A stretch of DNA of 64,000 nucleotides from Brachynemurus nebulosus (GCA_035578155.1 JAPWDM010000017.1:2256001-2320000); one strand, 5' to 3'. Shown: positions 32,740-45,900, numbered from the stretch's first letter. Numbers and translations: made by a program. Notes: generated from the letters alone by a model not told the origin.

Positions 32740-34700
32740 TTTTGAAAATTTTTTCACTAATAATTAATAATGTTAAAAAATTAAACCATTTCAAATGGAT
32801 TTAAGGTATTTTATGTGAGGTCAAGGTTTTCGGGACCTAAAAAGGCCAGAAATTAATTAACCAATCGATTTTAAAATTTTTTTCACAGTTAGTAAGTTAA
32901 AGTATTTGAATTAATTAATTAAATGATTTCCGCAAGAAGTTTACGGACTGCCATAAGTTATATGAGATCCTTAGAACCCTTTTCTTACTGTTAGAGTACT
33001 AGACTTGTATGAGTTTCGCCAGGATTTACTGATCCCATAATTGTAAAAAATAAACTAAACGACCAATTTTAAAAATTTCTTCACTGTTACAGAGCTAAAC
33101 TATTTTAGATAGATTTAGAATACATTATGTAAGGTCCGCCAGGGTCCACAGGACCCAAAAGTGTCAAAAATAAACTAACTGACCGATTTTGAAAATTTTT
33201 TCACTGTTACAGAGCTAAACTATTTTAGATCAATATCGATTACGTTATGTAAGGTCCGCCTGGGTCCATAGGACCCAAAAGTGTCAAAAATAAACAGCCT
33301 GATCGATTTTGAAAATTTTTTCACTGTTACAGAGCTAAACTGTTTTAGATAAATATAGATTCCGTTATGTAAGGTCTGCCAGGGTCCATAGGATCCAGAA
33401 GTGTCAAAAATAAACTAACTGACCGATTTTGAAAATTTTTTCACTGTTACAGAGCTAAACTATTATAGATAAATATAAATTACGTTATGTAAGGTCCACC
33501 AAGGTCCATAGAACCCAAAAGTGTCAAAAATAAACTAACTGACCGATTTTGAAAATTTTTTCACTGTTACAGAGCTAAACTATTTTAGATCAATATCGAT
33601 TACGTTATGTAAGGTCCGCCTGGGCCCATAGGACCCAAAAGTGTCAAAAATAAACAGCCTGATCGATTTTGAAAATTTTTTCACTGTTACAGAGCTAAAC
33701 TGTTTTAGATAAATATAGATTCCGTTATGTAAGGTCTGCCAGGGTCCATAGGATCCAGAAGTGTCAAAAATAAACTAACTGACCGATTTTGAAAATTTTT
33801 TCACTGTTACAGAGCTAAACTATTATAGATAAATATAGATTCCGTTATGTAAGGTCTGCCAGGGTCCATGGGATCCAAAAGTGTCAAAAATAAACTAACC
33901 GACCGATTTTGAAAATTTTTTCACTGTTACAGAGCTAAACTATTTTAGATCAATATCGATTACGTTATGTAAGGTCCGCCTGGGCCCATAGGACCCAAAA
34001 GTGTCAAAAATAAACAGCCTGATCGATTTTGAAAATTTTTTCACTGTTACAGAGCTAAACTGTTTTAGATAAATATAGATTCCGTTATGTAAGGTCTGCC
34101 AGGGTCCATAGGATCCAGAAGTGTCAGAAATAAACTAACTGACCGATTTTGAAAATTTTTTCACTGTTACAGAGCTAAACTGTTTTAGATAAATATAGAT
34201 TCCGTTATGTAAGGTCTGCCAGGGTCCATGGGATCCAAAAGTGTCAAAAATAAACTAACCGACCGATTTTGAAAATTTTTTCACTGTTGCGGAACTAAGC
34301 TATTTTAGATAGACATACATTACGTTATTTAGGGTCCGCCAGGGTCCACGGGACCCAAAAGTGGTAAAAATAAACTAATCGACCGATTTTGAAAATTTTT
34401 TCACTGTTACAGAGCTAAACTATTTTAGATAAATATAGATTACGTTATGTAAAGTCTGCCAGGGTCCATCGGATCCAAAAGTGTGAAAAATAAACTAACC
34501 GACCGATTTTGAAAATTTTTTCACTGTTGGGGAGCTAAGCCATTTTAGATACATATAGATTACGTTATGTAAGGTCTGAAGTGTCAGTAGGACCTAAAAG
34601 TGCAAAAATAAAATAACTGACCCATTTTGAAACTTTTTTACTATTACCGAGGTAAACTATTTTAGATAGGTACAGGTTGTGTTATCTGAGATCCACAACT
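32740..34700 (+). repeat. 120-bp satellite array with 360-bp higher-order repeat
   Basis: Monomers of exactly 120 bp run from about 33,061 to 34,560, with diverged and length-altered monomers at both edges. Core phrases are GACCGATTTTGAAAATTTTT, CACTGTTACAGAGCTAAAC and CAAAAGTGTCAAAAATAAAC. Three monomer types alternate: A (CAATATCGATTACG), B (TGTTTTAGATAAATATAGAT, TTCCG) and C (TATTATAGAT). The A-B-C trio at 33181-33540 repeats at 33541-33900, and again with a changed third monomer at 33901-34260. No ORF is maintained. Confidence 0.9.
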
Positions 34701-34744
34701 GTCCTGCGGATGCAAATGCGGCGTAGAATGCTACACAACGGGTT

Positions 34745-34748
<4 letters not shown>

Positions 34749-34815
<67 letters not shown>
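34749..34815. repeat. (TA)n microsatellite
   Basis: About 33 TA units just beyond the satellite edge. The sequence after it (ACATAAAGTCCGCCTAGAAT) again resembles the satellite monomer, so the microsatellite may have expanded inside a monomer. Confidence 0.95.
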
Positions 34816-34816
<1 letters not shown>

Positions 34817-36214
34817 CATAAAGTCCGCCTAGAATATACGGTCGAGCTGATTAATAAAACCGAGAGTTTCTGAATTAATCAAAAGAACAACCAAAATTTT
34901 GTATCAAGCAGATTTTGATTTGATTATTAAGAATATTGATTTTTTTATAATCCGATATAAAAATAGATGTTTCCTTAAAATAAAGAATATAAAATTATTT
35001 TATATTGGCAATGATATTGTAGGTGTGTATCCAGAAGTATATGAAATGTATTGTCATGTTTCAAATGCAAGAGGAGATAAATGCAATGCAAATCCTGCTT
35101 TTATATAAAAGACGGAACGTTGCCTCTAAAGCACTCGAGACTCAGAAATACAAAAGAAACTGAGTCACTATTTCAACTTTTATTTTCACGGATAAGATAG
35201 ACCTATAACGCGAGTTTTTCATTACAATACAAAGAAATTTCTGTTATCCTAATTCAATTAACCATCGCACTTCCGATTCCAATGATGACGATTAATCGAA
35301 TTTTTACTGTACTTATTATTACAAGGTACATAAGTTGCATATTTTAAGCTTTGGTTTTTAATTTTCACTCAAACATATTGATTGGCATATACCGAATTAC
35401 ATTTTTTTCATGCAATAAAATTGTCAACACATACCAAATATTTATGTACCACGTATACGATACCTATATCATCAACTTAACACAATAACTGTACGTACAA
35501 TACAAATAATAGGACGTGGTGTAGGCTACAAGCAAAAAAAGCCTTTGGCTTCGTTATTTATATGAATGAACCCTTAATAATCTCAATAATAATTGTATAG
35601 ATAACCTTTCATTAAACTACCCTTACCTATTACATATAGAATACAATACCATACGGCATAGTATATAAACTTAACAATGATTACTATGAGTGACTGCTTC
35701 GTCAGTTAAACATTTCTACCACGAAACGTACATACCTAGTACTACATACCGTATATACCGTTCTAATTCACAATATTGGATACCATTACAAATTAAATAT
35801 CGTATCATTTTACGTTCATCACGCAATATGCATACACACTATGTGTAACTACAACAATACAAATATGTATGTACAATTACTACTGTGCGAAATCGAATAT
35901 AATATGATCAACGTTTTTTTTTTGGTAAACATTCTAAACTATTAGTTTTAATATTCGTATATTCGTAAAGGTTTTCTACAACATTCTATCACAATTACAC
36001 AATTCTATCACGTTACAAATTTGAAATCACCACTGCGTTATTAATCCACGACTCACATCATAATAAATATAAAATTATAATAGTGTGCTATAGAGATTAC
36101 AGTGTTACTTAAATGATGACATAGTCACTGATGTAAGTTTCCTCTGGGGAAAATCCTCTATACCTGCCTATACCCTTTTTTCGATTTTCCCTGATTATCT
36201 CGAAAACTATATAG
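34816..36214. other. Intergenic, nothing secure
   Basis: A 69-codon ORF at 34,899-35,108 has no recognised motif and starts without ATG. The rest is AT-rich with many TACATA/GTACGTA phrases. No gene supported. Confidence 0.4.
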
Positions 36215-36216
36215 TA

Positions 36217-38198
36217 CAGTAACTGAAGCATTTGGCTACCAATTTTTTCGGATGGGATGGATTGGCTTGAAATTTGAACTGTAGCTAGGGAGTAGCCCAA
36301 GAAACAAAAGTTATATAATGCCGATGTGTGCTTTCACCCTAGGGGTGGAAGGCACCCCTTCTAGGGGTTGGAAATTTTTTTATGAAAAATAACCTCACCG
36401 TTCGATAGACGGACAAATTCTAAGCAAAAAATATTCTATAAGAATTTTTTGTACAATCAATACTTTTTGAGATATTGGCGTCTAAATGTGGTCGTTTTTA
36501 GCCCAAAAAATGCATGTTTATGAGGGATATTTCGCAAATATGTCAAAAACTACAAGTTTTACATAAAAAATGGTTATGAGCAAAAATAAAGAAAATCAAG
36601 TAACAAAGAGATTGCATTCTTTTTTATTTTTGTAGGTAGAACACACCCTAAGTTATGACTCCTTGAAGTTAAAATCGATTTTGACGATAGCTAAAATCGA
36701 AACTTTCAATGTCATTTGGAGGAAAAATGAGAGGTTTTTCGAAAAAAACTCATATTACACCTTTTAAAGTACTTGAATAGACCTTTATTTTGAGCTGTGG
36801 TAAAAGCCATTAGTATAAAAATTAACGGAGTTACATTCAAAGCAAAATGGTTGTCTTGATTTTTGAGAAAAAAAATTGGTATCAAAATTAATTACTTGAC
36901 GGCAAACATTGAAACTAAGCGTAATCCGTCGCCAGTTTACTTTATTCATATATAAACAATGGGTTCTGGCAGTTTGAACGGATTTAGAAGTTTAAATTCG
37001 AAAAAATGACTGATATACTCTTGAAAAAAAAATTTAATTTTTAAAAAAATCATATTTTTTTTTAAAATATTTAAAAAACTAACAAATTTATGAAAAAAAA
37101 TTATAGAATGAAAATTGTAGGTCTTTTCTTGCTGAAAAATTTGCTTTTTTGTTCATTTTCGTACGTCTAAATTTGACTGAGTTATGATCGTTAGAAGCTC
37201 AAAACAGAACGCGAAGACTACCTTTCCTAAGCCCTTTAAACTTGCAAATCTAAAAATTGAAGGACTCAAAAAAATTGTAAATCATAAGACTTATAGTGCT
37301 TAAAATTTCCTACCAAATGGTTTAAGCGAATTGATAACTTAAAAATTAAAAAAGTTATAGTAAGAAAACCAATTGCATTTTTTCGGTAAAATTTTTGGAG
37401 CAGGTAAATTACCATCATCTTTGTGTATTTTTTGTATTTTTTTAATAATTTAGTTAAAAAATTTTAAAAATAAATTCAATAGAATGAAAAAAAAATTAAT
37501 TATATCAACATGTAATGTATAATTCACATGCTATTTTTCCATACATATAATTTTTATGCAATTTTTCCATAAAGGGTAGGATTTTTTATAAGGGGTAGTT
37601 CTTCTATCAGGGTTTTTGGGAGATTAAAAAGTTACAATATAATCATACATTTGAATACTTTTAAAAAGTTACAATTCATCATATGTACACCAGTATATAA
37701 TATCTCAAGCCGTTAATAATCGTTTTCTTCTTTATTTTATTATAAGGGGTGGTTTATTTTTTAACGTTTGCAGCTTTTTAATGAGTGATAAGTTTTCTAA
37801 TGAAAAATAAAAGAGATATAATACATTGTGAATGTACCAAAAGGTTACTTTAGGCTGCTAAAACTTTTTTCCTATTTTTTCGGAAACAAAGGGGTAGTTT
37901 TTAAGAATTTTTTTGGGTAGAAAAGTAACTGAATTTCATAAATTATATTAAAAAACTTGAAAGGAAATTTATCCAACATATTTGAACATAAATTGAATCT
38001 TTAAAATACGTAAATTTGGACTTTTCGTAATTTTGTCATACAAGGGTAGTTTTTACCCCTAATTATCAAAAAGCACACATCAAGACAATATAACTTTTGA
38101 AGTGTAGGGTCAGATGAGCTGGTATACAAATTTTCAGGAAAATCCATTCAATCCGAAAAAATTGGGAGCTTTTACATCATTTTGTCTTTCAGTGACTG
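36217..38198. mobile_element. 1.98-kb long-TIR element flanked by TA
   Basis: The left end CAGTAACTGAAG and right end CTTTCAGTGACTG are inverse partners, flanked by TA (36215-36216 and 38199-38200). Inside, CCAATTTTTTCGGATGGGAT, AAAAGTTATATAATGCCGAT and GATGTGTGCTTTCACCC on the left recur inverted near 38,060-38,170, so the imperfect TIRs are about 150 bp. TA duplication with CAGT-type ends fits the Tc1/mariner superfamily. No transposase ORF is present, so it is non-autonomous. Confidence 0.7.
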
Positions 38199-38200
38199 TA

Positions 38201-39171
38201 CTAATAGGAGATAGAAAAAAACATTTTATTAGACACAACACTATATTTTTAGAGTTTTCGATTGACATGCTTAATTCCAGAGTTGGACCAACTGGAGGGG
38301 CTGTTCGATAGGTTAGGGATGACAGATAATTTTTGTACTATGTTACATCGCTGGAATTTAAATAAAACTTGGTATGGTAACAAAGTAGACTCAGGCTCAA
38401 TTACTTTTTTGAGGTGGTAACTCAATAGAAACCCTATGAAATTACCATTGAATCGGATTTTATCCTTGTATTATCTTTAATAACGAGGACTGGGATGTTA
38501 ATAAATATGTCTAATATTCTAGAGAGTGTCTGTCTTCATGTGGATTTGGAATTATTTTTTTATGTTAAGTAGGGTAAAGGCAGGTAAGACTGCGCACTTA
38601 ATTTTTATATTTACATAGTGCCTTTATTTTTAATTTAAGTAAAAATAAAACAGTTGTGTTAAAAGAACATTCATTTAAATTTATTGCTATTGATAAAAAA
38701 TCATAATTTTAAAATTTTGCACTTGCTTTTAAGAGTACGCATAGGTTATTTTAAGAGTACGCATTAACAATTTTCACAAATAAATTTTTAAAATAAATAC
38801 TTTTCCCTTAATTTTATACATTTTAGGAATTTTGTTCCGAGTGTCACGGAAAAATAAAATAAAAATTAAAAAATTAAAAAAAATTAAACTATATGGTAGA
38901 AAAAATACATTAATGATGTTGTAATTGCGACAAATTGGTAAATTAATTAAATAATCGAACGTGACATTGGAAATAAAAAAGAATTTATAAAAATTTTAAT
39001 TTTTGAGGTAGGGCTCTGCTATTGTAAAGTGAGTCGGCCCTTGCACTAATATTAACGACCTATCATGTTAAATAAATCCAATATATTCCAATGACAAATT
39101 CGAAATAGCAGAAGTCGCGAGGGAGAACAGCACTCGGGCCCTAAGGTGCACAGTAACTAGCGGAATATAAG
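38201..39171. other. Intergenic, nothing recognised
   Basis: AT-rich. AAGAGTACGCAT occurs twice near 38,735 and 38,755. No gene supported. Confidence 0.45.
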
Positions 39172-40521
39172 TAAGGTACCTAAGGCAATTAAGGCCCACC
39201 TAAGCAAAATATGCTTATTATTTATATATCTTATAAAATATCAAAAATATATTATTTAATTATAAAAATTTACTTATTTTTTGATAAAAACTCCTAAAAA
39301 AATTAATGAATTTGTAATTATACAAGTCAAAAATTTGATTTTAAAAAGTGTCTGCAATTGGGCCTTATTTCCGACTGGTGTAGAAAATAAGGCCCACCTA
39401 TTACAACTGCCTGAAATAGTACATTTATTACTTTTTTTAAAATTAATTGGGGGATTTTAATTACTTTAAGAATAACTTGAACTTGAAAATACTTTAAGAA
39501 TAACTTGAACTTATATATAAAAATATTTTGTTATTTTTACACGTTCAAAAAAGTTTCGAAAATCCTTGAATCCCGCTTGACTGCGTGACTGTTATTGAAA
39601 ACAACAATAAAAAAAATTACCTAAGTCATTATTTTTAATTTTTAATTTTTTTATCATATTTTTCGAATAAGTCAAGTACTAGGTGTTTGAATATATTAAG
39701 TCGAAATAAATAAATATTAAATCTAAGAGTTCTTGGAATTCCGAATCTCCTTGCAACCTCTCTTTGATTGCCATGTCGAGTGACATAGCTTAAGGCTGCT
39801 GGCAGTGCTTCCTCAGACCACAACGCTCTCTTCTTTTTATCAGCCATACTTCCAAACACTAAGGAATAAAAATAAAATTCGACCAAACCAACTAAAACTG
39901 ATCTGGCATCATTAAACAAATGCAACAAATAAATCAAAATTAAATGTACTTAGTTTTTTGTCCTTTTTCCTTTTTGTTATTTTTATATTAGAGTAACTAT
40001 AGTAATTTAAGGTTGTGCGTCTAATTTTGCTTCATTTGTTAATGACTTCAGACCTGTTTTAATTGATTTGACTTTGTAGTGTTTGATTTTAATTGTGTTG
40101 GTAATAAAGCCCAAACAAAATTTGCATGGGCCTTATTATCAACATGTCAATATTTATGCTTATATACATTTTATATAAATACTTTAGAAATAAACTAAAT
40201 TAATTGATGTAAAACTTAAAGAATATTAATTTTTTTCAATTTTGATAACAATTTGAAAGAAACATACCTTTAAAAAATCATTAATATAACACTCACAATG
40301 TGCACAATTTTTATATCAACGAACGAAAATGTAACCTCTAAATTTGTTTGTTAAAATATGACATGAGTTTGTTACTCTGAGTAGCTCAACTTTTGTATCT
40401 GGTTTTGAAATGATTGAAAGTTCATTTTAAACTTGTTGATAAGTTAGAGAACTTTTCTTGGTAAGAAATATAGCTAATGGGCCTTATTACCCGCTGGGCC
40501 TTAAATGCCTTAGGTACCTTA
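39172..40521 (-). mobile_element. TA-flanked TIR element carrying a Psq-type DNA-binding remnant
   Basis: The 27-bp ends (39172-39198 and 40495-40521, including the flanking TA) match inverted at 26 of 27 positions and start TAAGGTACCTAAGGC. Sub-terminal GGGCCTTATT and AATAAGGCCCA phrases recur at about 39,360, 39,395, 40,130 and 40,480, probably transposase-binding repeats. The only coding trace is a minus-strand helix-turn-helix fragment (39,635-39,847). TA duplication plus a pogo-type N-terminal domain fits a pogo/Tigger-related element with an internal deletion. Confidence 0.8.
39635..39847 (-). pseudogene. Pipsqueak-type helix-turn-helix remnant of a transposase
   Basis: From an ATG at 39847 the frame reads MADKKKRALWSEEALPAALS, then YVTRHGNQREVARRFGIPRT, before drifting into unrelated residues and a stop (70 codons). 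The WSEEALPAAL...NQREVARRFGIPRT pattern is the HTH_psq/CENP-B-like DNA-binding domain found at the N terminus of pogo/Tigger transposases and some host Psq proteins. The residue usually following PRT appears deleted and no catalytic domain follows, so only the DNA-binding part survives. The frame is also open upstream of this ATG, but those codons show no domain. It lies inside a TIR element. Confidence 0.75.
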
Positions 40522-41944
40522 TTATATCAACTATCCAAAATTATTTATTTTTAACTTTAAAGCTGATAAAATTTTAGTGTAGCTATGTCTGTATGAAAGG
40601 GTATTTTATAAAGAATAAAAATAAGTATTTAAAAATATAACATAACATTTATTTAGTTTTAAGTTATTTTGAATGTTAACAAAATTTCGTCCACAGCTGT
40701 AGGCAGTTATTAAAAATGTATAACAATATCGCACATTGAGAATAAAACTGTTACAACTGCAAATTTTTCGTTTTTGAGATTTTTATATCATTGGATTCAG
40801 CTACATTTAAGCTATCGATTGGTGAAATTTTCATCCTAAAATTCTAGAAAATAAAAAAGTTATAGTCCATAAACTTTGTTTAAATTTTAACAGTCTAAGA
40901 ATAAATGGTTTAAAAAATTTTTGTTACATGTGCAGTTGTAACAAAGAGAAAACAAAAAATTAACTTTTTGTTTAGATTAAAAAAGTATATGTATGTGATT
41001 TCTTTTATTAAGTGGCTACATGTTAGTTAGAGTGGATTGTAGGTACATACAGAACTACATGCATTTTGGTATTCCTTCTTCTGTTATCAGTTTACAATGT
41101 AAGTGAATAATGATGTTCACAATTTTAGCCATATTTAATGTTTATTGAGTTTAGACGAATTCTTTCGTAGCATTATTGTTATTAAAATTATAATTTATTT
41201 TAATTTCAAAATATGGGCGCTGATAAAGAAAAAATTAATTTAACAGCTCTTTCTGAATTTAATCTTATAATTTAAACAATTTAAACCATATAATTTAAAC
41301 AATTTAAATAATTTTATCCATTGAAATTTAAATAATGGACAGTTTTTGTCTTCTGCTTTAACTATTACTGTTAATTCGGATATATATTTTAATTTGGACG
41401 AAACTTTCCCAAATAATACTAATGGAAATTTAACAACACCTGTTTCGGAACGAAAGAAACGAAAGCGAAATCGCAATTTACGGGCGACAAATATACAAAA
41501 AGGTTTAATTAATACAGGGTTATTCACTGAAAACTTATAAATTTTTCCGGTAAAAACAAAAATTAAATCAGGATATTGCGTAGAAGATAAAATGTAAACT
41601 AGAAAAGTAAACTAAAAGCTTAATCGAAATATTTGTATAATAAAAACAGACAAACGTGGGAAAAACTTCAATCGGCAAAATATTGATATAAAAGAAAATG
41701 TAAGAAACCATATAAGTAAATTAAAATCCAAAAACAAAATAAAATTGTAGCAGCATATCCCTAATAGCTACATACTCCTAATAGTTATAATAGAAGAAAA
41801 GAAGAATAAATAACATAATATTTTCTGTTAAATGTGTTTAATTGCTTTTACTACTAAATGTCTAACAAATTATTATAAATTGATTGTATAATGGTTGAAT
41901 TTATGCTCTATTAGTCCCATTTCTTTGGTCGGCAATAGAATATT
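40522..41944. other. Intergenic; one unexplained short ORF
   Basis: A plus-strand frame around 41,330-41,540 ends in a basic patch (ERKKRKRNRNLR) with little stop density before it, but it shows no recognised domain. I do not call it a gene. Confidence 0.4.
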
Positions 41945-42400
41945 TTTGAAAAAATTAGTTTTCATACTTTTCGAAAACGTAAACTTTTGATCGTAAATAT
42001 CTCGTAAACGGTGCATCGTAGCTCAAAAATAACGAAATTATTGAAGGCTTAAGCGAAGCAAATTATGGGTATTCCGAACATACTGGGACTATCAAAACTT
42101 ACTTTTCGTTATCGAAAATTATCGATACCGAGTTACTCATCATAAACTGATTATAATTAATTGATTTAGACTGATTAGTCAAATTGGTTTTGTCAAATTG
42201 TCACCAATAAAATATTTTCAAAAAAATTAGTTTTCAATACTTTTCGAAAACGTAAACCTTTGGTCGTAAATATCTCGTAAACGGTACATCGTAGCTCAAA
42301 AATAACGAAATTTTTGAAGGCTTAAGCGAAGCAAGTTGTGGGTATTCCTAATATATTGGGACTGTCAAAACCTATTTTTCGTTATCGAAAATTATCGATA
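41945..42400 (+). repeat. Tandem duplication, 273-bp period, two copies
   Basis: TCGAAAACGTAAAC at 41971 recurs at 42244, followed in both by CGTAAATATCTCGTAAACGG, ATCGTAGCTCAAAAATAACG and CGTTATCGAAAATTATCGAT. Divergence is modest. Probably a repeat element duplicated in tandem. Confidence 0.8.
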
Positions 42401-42685
42401 TCAAAAAAAACGATATTTTTAAAATTTTAACGTGTAAATTTCTACATTTTCGTTATCATTTAAAGTATTATAAAATTCTCTACAATTTTTGGTAGCTTTT
42501 ATTTTCAGTATCTTTTTTTTATAATGACTGATTTAATTTACGCGATTTTTTATCCGCATAAATTGAATCACCATGAAACGAATATTCACGTAAATTGAGG
42601 AATTGAGGGACCGGTGTCGCGGTCTTTAATTAAAAACGCATTTGTAAAATAGTACAGCTAATTGTAAGTAATCGTTTTTACTCAG

Positions 42686-42937
42686 GTTTCGGGAATTTTC
42701 CCGGGAAAATACTCAATAATTACCCAAATGAGAATATTCCCGGGAAAATTCCTATCGGGAATTTTGCCGTTGCCCATCTCTATCTGTAATACAGTTATGG
42801 AATGTGTTACCTTGGGAATTTTCCCGGGAAAATACTTGATAATTACCCAAATGGGAATATTCCCGGGAAAATTCCCACTGGGAATTTTCCCGTTGCCCAT
42901 CTCTATCTGTAATATAATTATGGAATTTGTTACCTTA
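42686..42937. repeat. Tandem duplication (123 bp) of a hAT-like terminus
   Basis: TTGCCCATCTCTATCTGTAA recurs 123 bp apart (about 42,770 and 42,893). Each unit contains the palindrome TTCCCGGGAA two times and GGGAATTTTCCCG. Read on the minus strand, TAGAGATGGGCAACGGGAAA resembles a hAT-type end. ORFs on both strands (60-86 codons) come from this palindromic repeat and are not genes. Confidence 0.75.
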
Positions 42938-45900
42938 AACAATTGCCATTATAAAATTATATAAAGCGAAATTTTCAAAATTTCTGAAAAGTATTAGTTG
43001 CAGATACAACTTTGCGTCACCATCAAAAAGTAATATTTTGTGAAATAATTAAGAAAAAATGTATTATTTGCAGATATAACATTATAATCCTAAACAGAAT
43101 GCAACTTTTTGTAAAATAACTAAAAAATTTTTGGTTACAACTGCAATGAAAATTTAAACTATGAATTTTCTCGACAAAATTTTTATCACAACATTTAAAA
43201 CATTTAAGGAATGAACCTAGCAAAGTTTTAAAGTTCTAAGATGATTTGGAAAAAAGTTATTCGGTTTTAAATTTCTTCAAAATCTTATTTCTTTAATATC
43301 TTAAAATTAGTGATTTTGCAGTTGTAACAGTTTTATTCTCAAGGGGCGATATATTAATTTAAAAAGCGTGCAATATTATCAGTTATTTAAATATTTAAAG
43401 AAAATTGTATGACGCAATATTTTCGACATGACTTAACAATGAATAAGCATAAAAATAAAATGGCGTCTTTATGTAACATTTACACCCAACACATATTGAC
43501 TAAATATTTTAATCTCTTATTTAAAAAATGTGAAAGTATAGATTTTACAATACTATAAAGAAATTATTAGTATAAAAATAATTAAATTAAATATCTTGCC
43601 TTTTGTGACAATAGTGATATAAGCACGATATTAATCACGCAAGATATATGTTAACACAGTGGGTATTAAATTACGCCATGTGTTTAAATGAAATAATATT
43701 TTATAAAAAAAATTTAGCTATGAAATAAAATTTTAAATTACACCTTTACCTCAGTTTACATTTTTTCCAAATGTCTTTCTGTATGCCATTATCAAGTCCC
43801 AATTATTACTATTGAACATAAAAAAGAATATATCACGAAGGTGTCGCCATTTTAAATGTTCAATCTGCCGTTTGTCTTTTAATTGCAGTACGGCAACGCG
43901 TATTTGGAAAATATACCCGTATTCAGAGCTCAATGTATCTGAGCTCGGGTATACATTAAATGTTTAGTAAGCGTAGTTCGATACTTGAAAATATACCCAG
44001 TAAAAACGCTGAGCTCGTATGAAAAACATACCCAGTTAAGAGAAAACAGCACTGTAACGTCGCAAAAAATTGACAATTTTAGCGAATTTTCTTTGCAAAT
44101 GTGAGGGTCGAATTAAAAATACTTTAATGAGTATCCATTTGTTCATATAAATTTTTATAGAAAAATATTAAATATTTACAAACTTATTGATGCAAATGCA
44201 CCCAGAAAAATTGAAAATTATACCAACGAATTTCAATGATAAAAAATTTCAAATTGTTAAAGTACCTACATAATTGTAGCTATCGTTAAGTATAGGTATT
44301 TTTTTACATTTTTTCATAAAATGGCAAAGGATTAAAAAATTTTTCGTTTGGTTTTTTTTCATTAATTTTTTTTGTATTTAAGCAGTGTAAAAAATAGTAA
44401 TAAATTATCAAAGTTTTTAAGGAGTCATGATCCCCCCCCCCGAGAATTAAAAATATATACTAGATATTATTTAATTTTAAGCACCATATCGGTAAATTTG
44501 CCAGTTCACGTTTTTTTTTTGGTCGTCAACAGTATAGAAAAGGTTTAATTTATTATTATTTTGTTAATTTTGTCTCAGAAATTTTCTTAGTCCTATTATT
44601 TTCCAGGTAATCCTCCCCAAGAAGCTCGGCTGTGTACGCCCCTGCTCCAATGAAGGAAAAGTTTTTCGTACAATGTAATTAGCGCTCGTAAAATTAGAAA
44701 ATTTTCTTAAAAATTCTTCAATAAACGTTTGATAGTAATCGCCACTTTCATTTTGATTAGTTTGAAACCTTAATTGCACCAAATACTTTTCAGCGGATTC
44801 GAATTCAAATAATATTATCCGTCCATATTCATACGCTTTCGTGAAAAATACCTCTAAATATGTTTTATTAATCATTATTCAAATTTATTTATTATTATTC
44901 AAATTTATTTATTATTATTATTTATTCAAATTGAATATGTTATTCAATACTATTACCCTAGTTACCAAGAGAAAATTTTTCAACAAAGCACTCATTTTTT
45001 TTTCAATTATCTCCGTAACTATTTGGTTTTAGCCGGGAAGGTGGTAGATGTCAAATATTAAATTTATAGCCTCAGCATATCGTGAGTACAGTTATTACTA
45101 TAAGTTGCTGTTGGGGGCAGTTTCACCATAGACGTACGGCTGGACCCTTTTATAATTTTTTGAACTGTCAAAAATTGTTCTTTCGTTTATTAAAAAACCC
45201 CATTTTTCCCATACCTCTCGATTGTCTTTTGAATATACATATCTATACTATACACATAGGTATTTGCATAAAGTATGTAGAAGGCGCCATCTATAGACAA
45301 TCTGTTTAGCTAACATACACGATAACTGTCGGTTGGGGTTGTTTAGAGAATGTTTATTAAAGAATGTAAAAAACGCCATATATTGATGACGGTAAAGTTT
45401 AGTGTTCTTTTTTACATAAAATGTCTTTATAAAAAAACATGTTATTTATGCTATATGTTATTTACGATATTACGATATTGTGCGAAATATAATATTGTGC
45501 GGTGACTATTGAACTATTTGTTAATATTTTAAAATACAATTAATTACTTAGTAACAAATGAAAAGTTTTTGATGAGTTAAAACTTAGCCAAATCGCTTTC
45601 TAAGGTCTCAACACTTCTCCATAGCAGATTTCATCAATATCGTTAAAGCCGTTTCCGACATAAAAAGCATATACAAATGTATATAGAAGTAGCTCGTTTG
45701 ATAGTATAAGATCATTGAAGATGCTGTTAAAAACTTTTCTGAACATTTTTTAATCGTCCTCAAATCTAAGTATGAACATAATAGGATGCGATACATAACA
45801 ACTGATCTTTCCTTCGTTAAATCTGCAAAAAAAAATCATCTCATGTGTGAAATATTTCTTACATAACATAAAATGCCATTATACCACATATGTCATACAT

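Noticed and set aside
33061..34560. CRISPR-like array (regular repeats)
   Set aside because: There are no unique spacers between conserved repeats; whole 120-bp monomers repeat head to tail, and the genome is eukaryotic.
34899..35108. 69-codon ORF following the TA microsatellite
   Set aside because: Non-ATG start and no motif; composition is what AT-rich DNA yields by chance.
41346..41540. 64-codon ORF with basic patch ERKKRKRNRN as a nuclear protein exon
   Set aside because: The basic patch alone is not evidence; it lacks splice-site support or a domain. An overlapping minus-strand ORF of 95 codons is equally unsupported.
42682..42964. 86- and 78-codon ORFs rich in FPG/IPG motifs on both strands
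   Set aside because: Both come from the palindromic hAT-terminus tandem repeat; the protein periodicity mirrors the 123-bp DNA repeat.
44431..44440. C10 run as a functional site
   Set aside because: An isolated homopolymer in AT-rich DNA with no repeated context; may be a simple expansion or sequencing error.
44564..44875. 103-codon minus-strand ORF
   Set aside because: It reads partly protein-like (FEFESAEKYLVQLRFQTNQN) but I could not tie it to a family, and no flanking exon or element boundary was found. A fragment of an old coding sequence remains possible.
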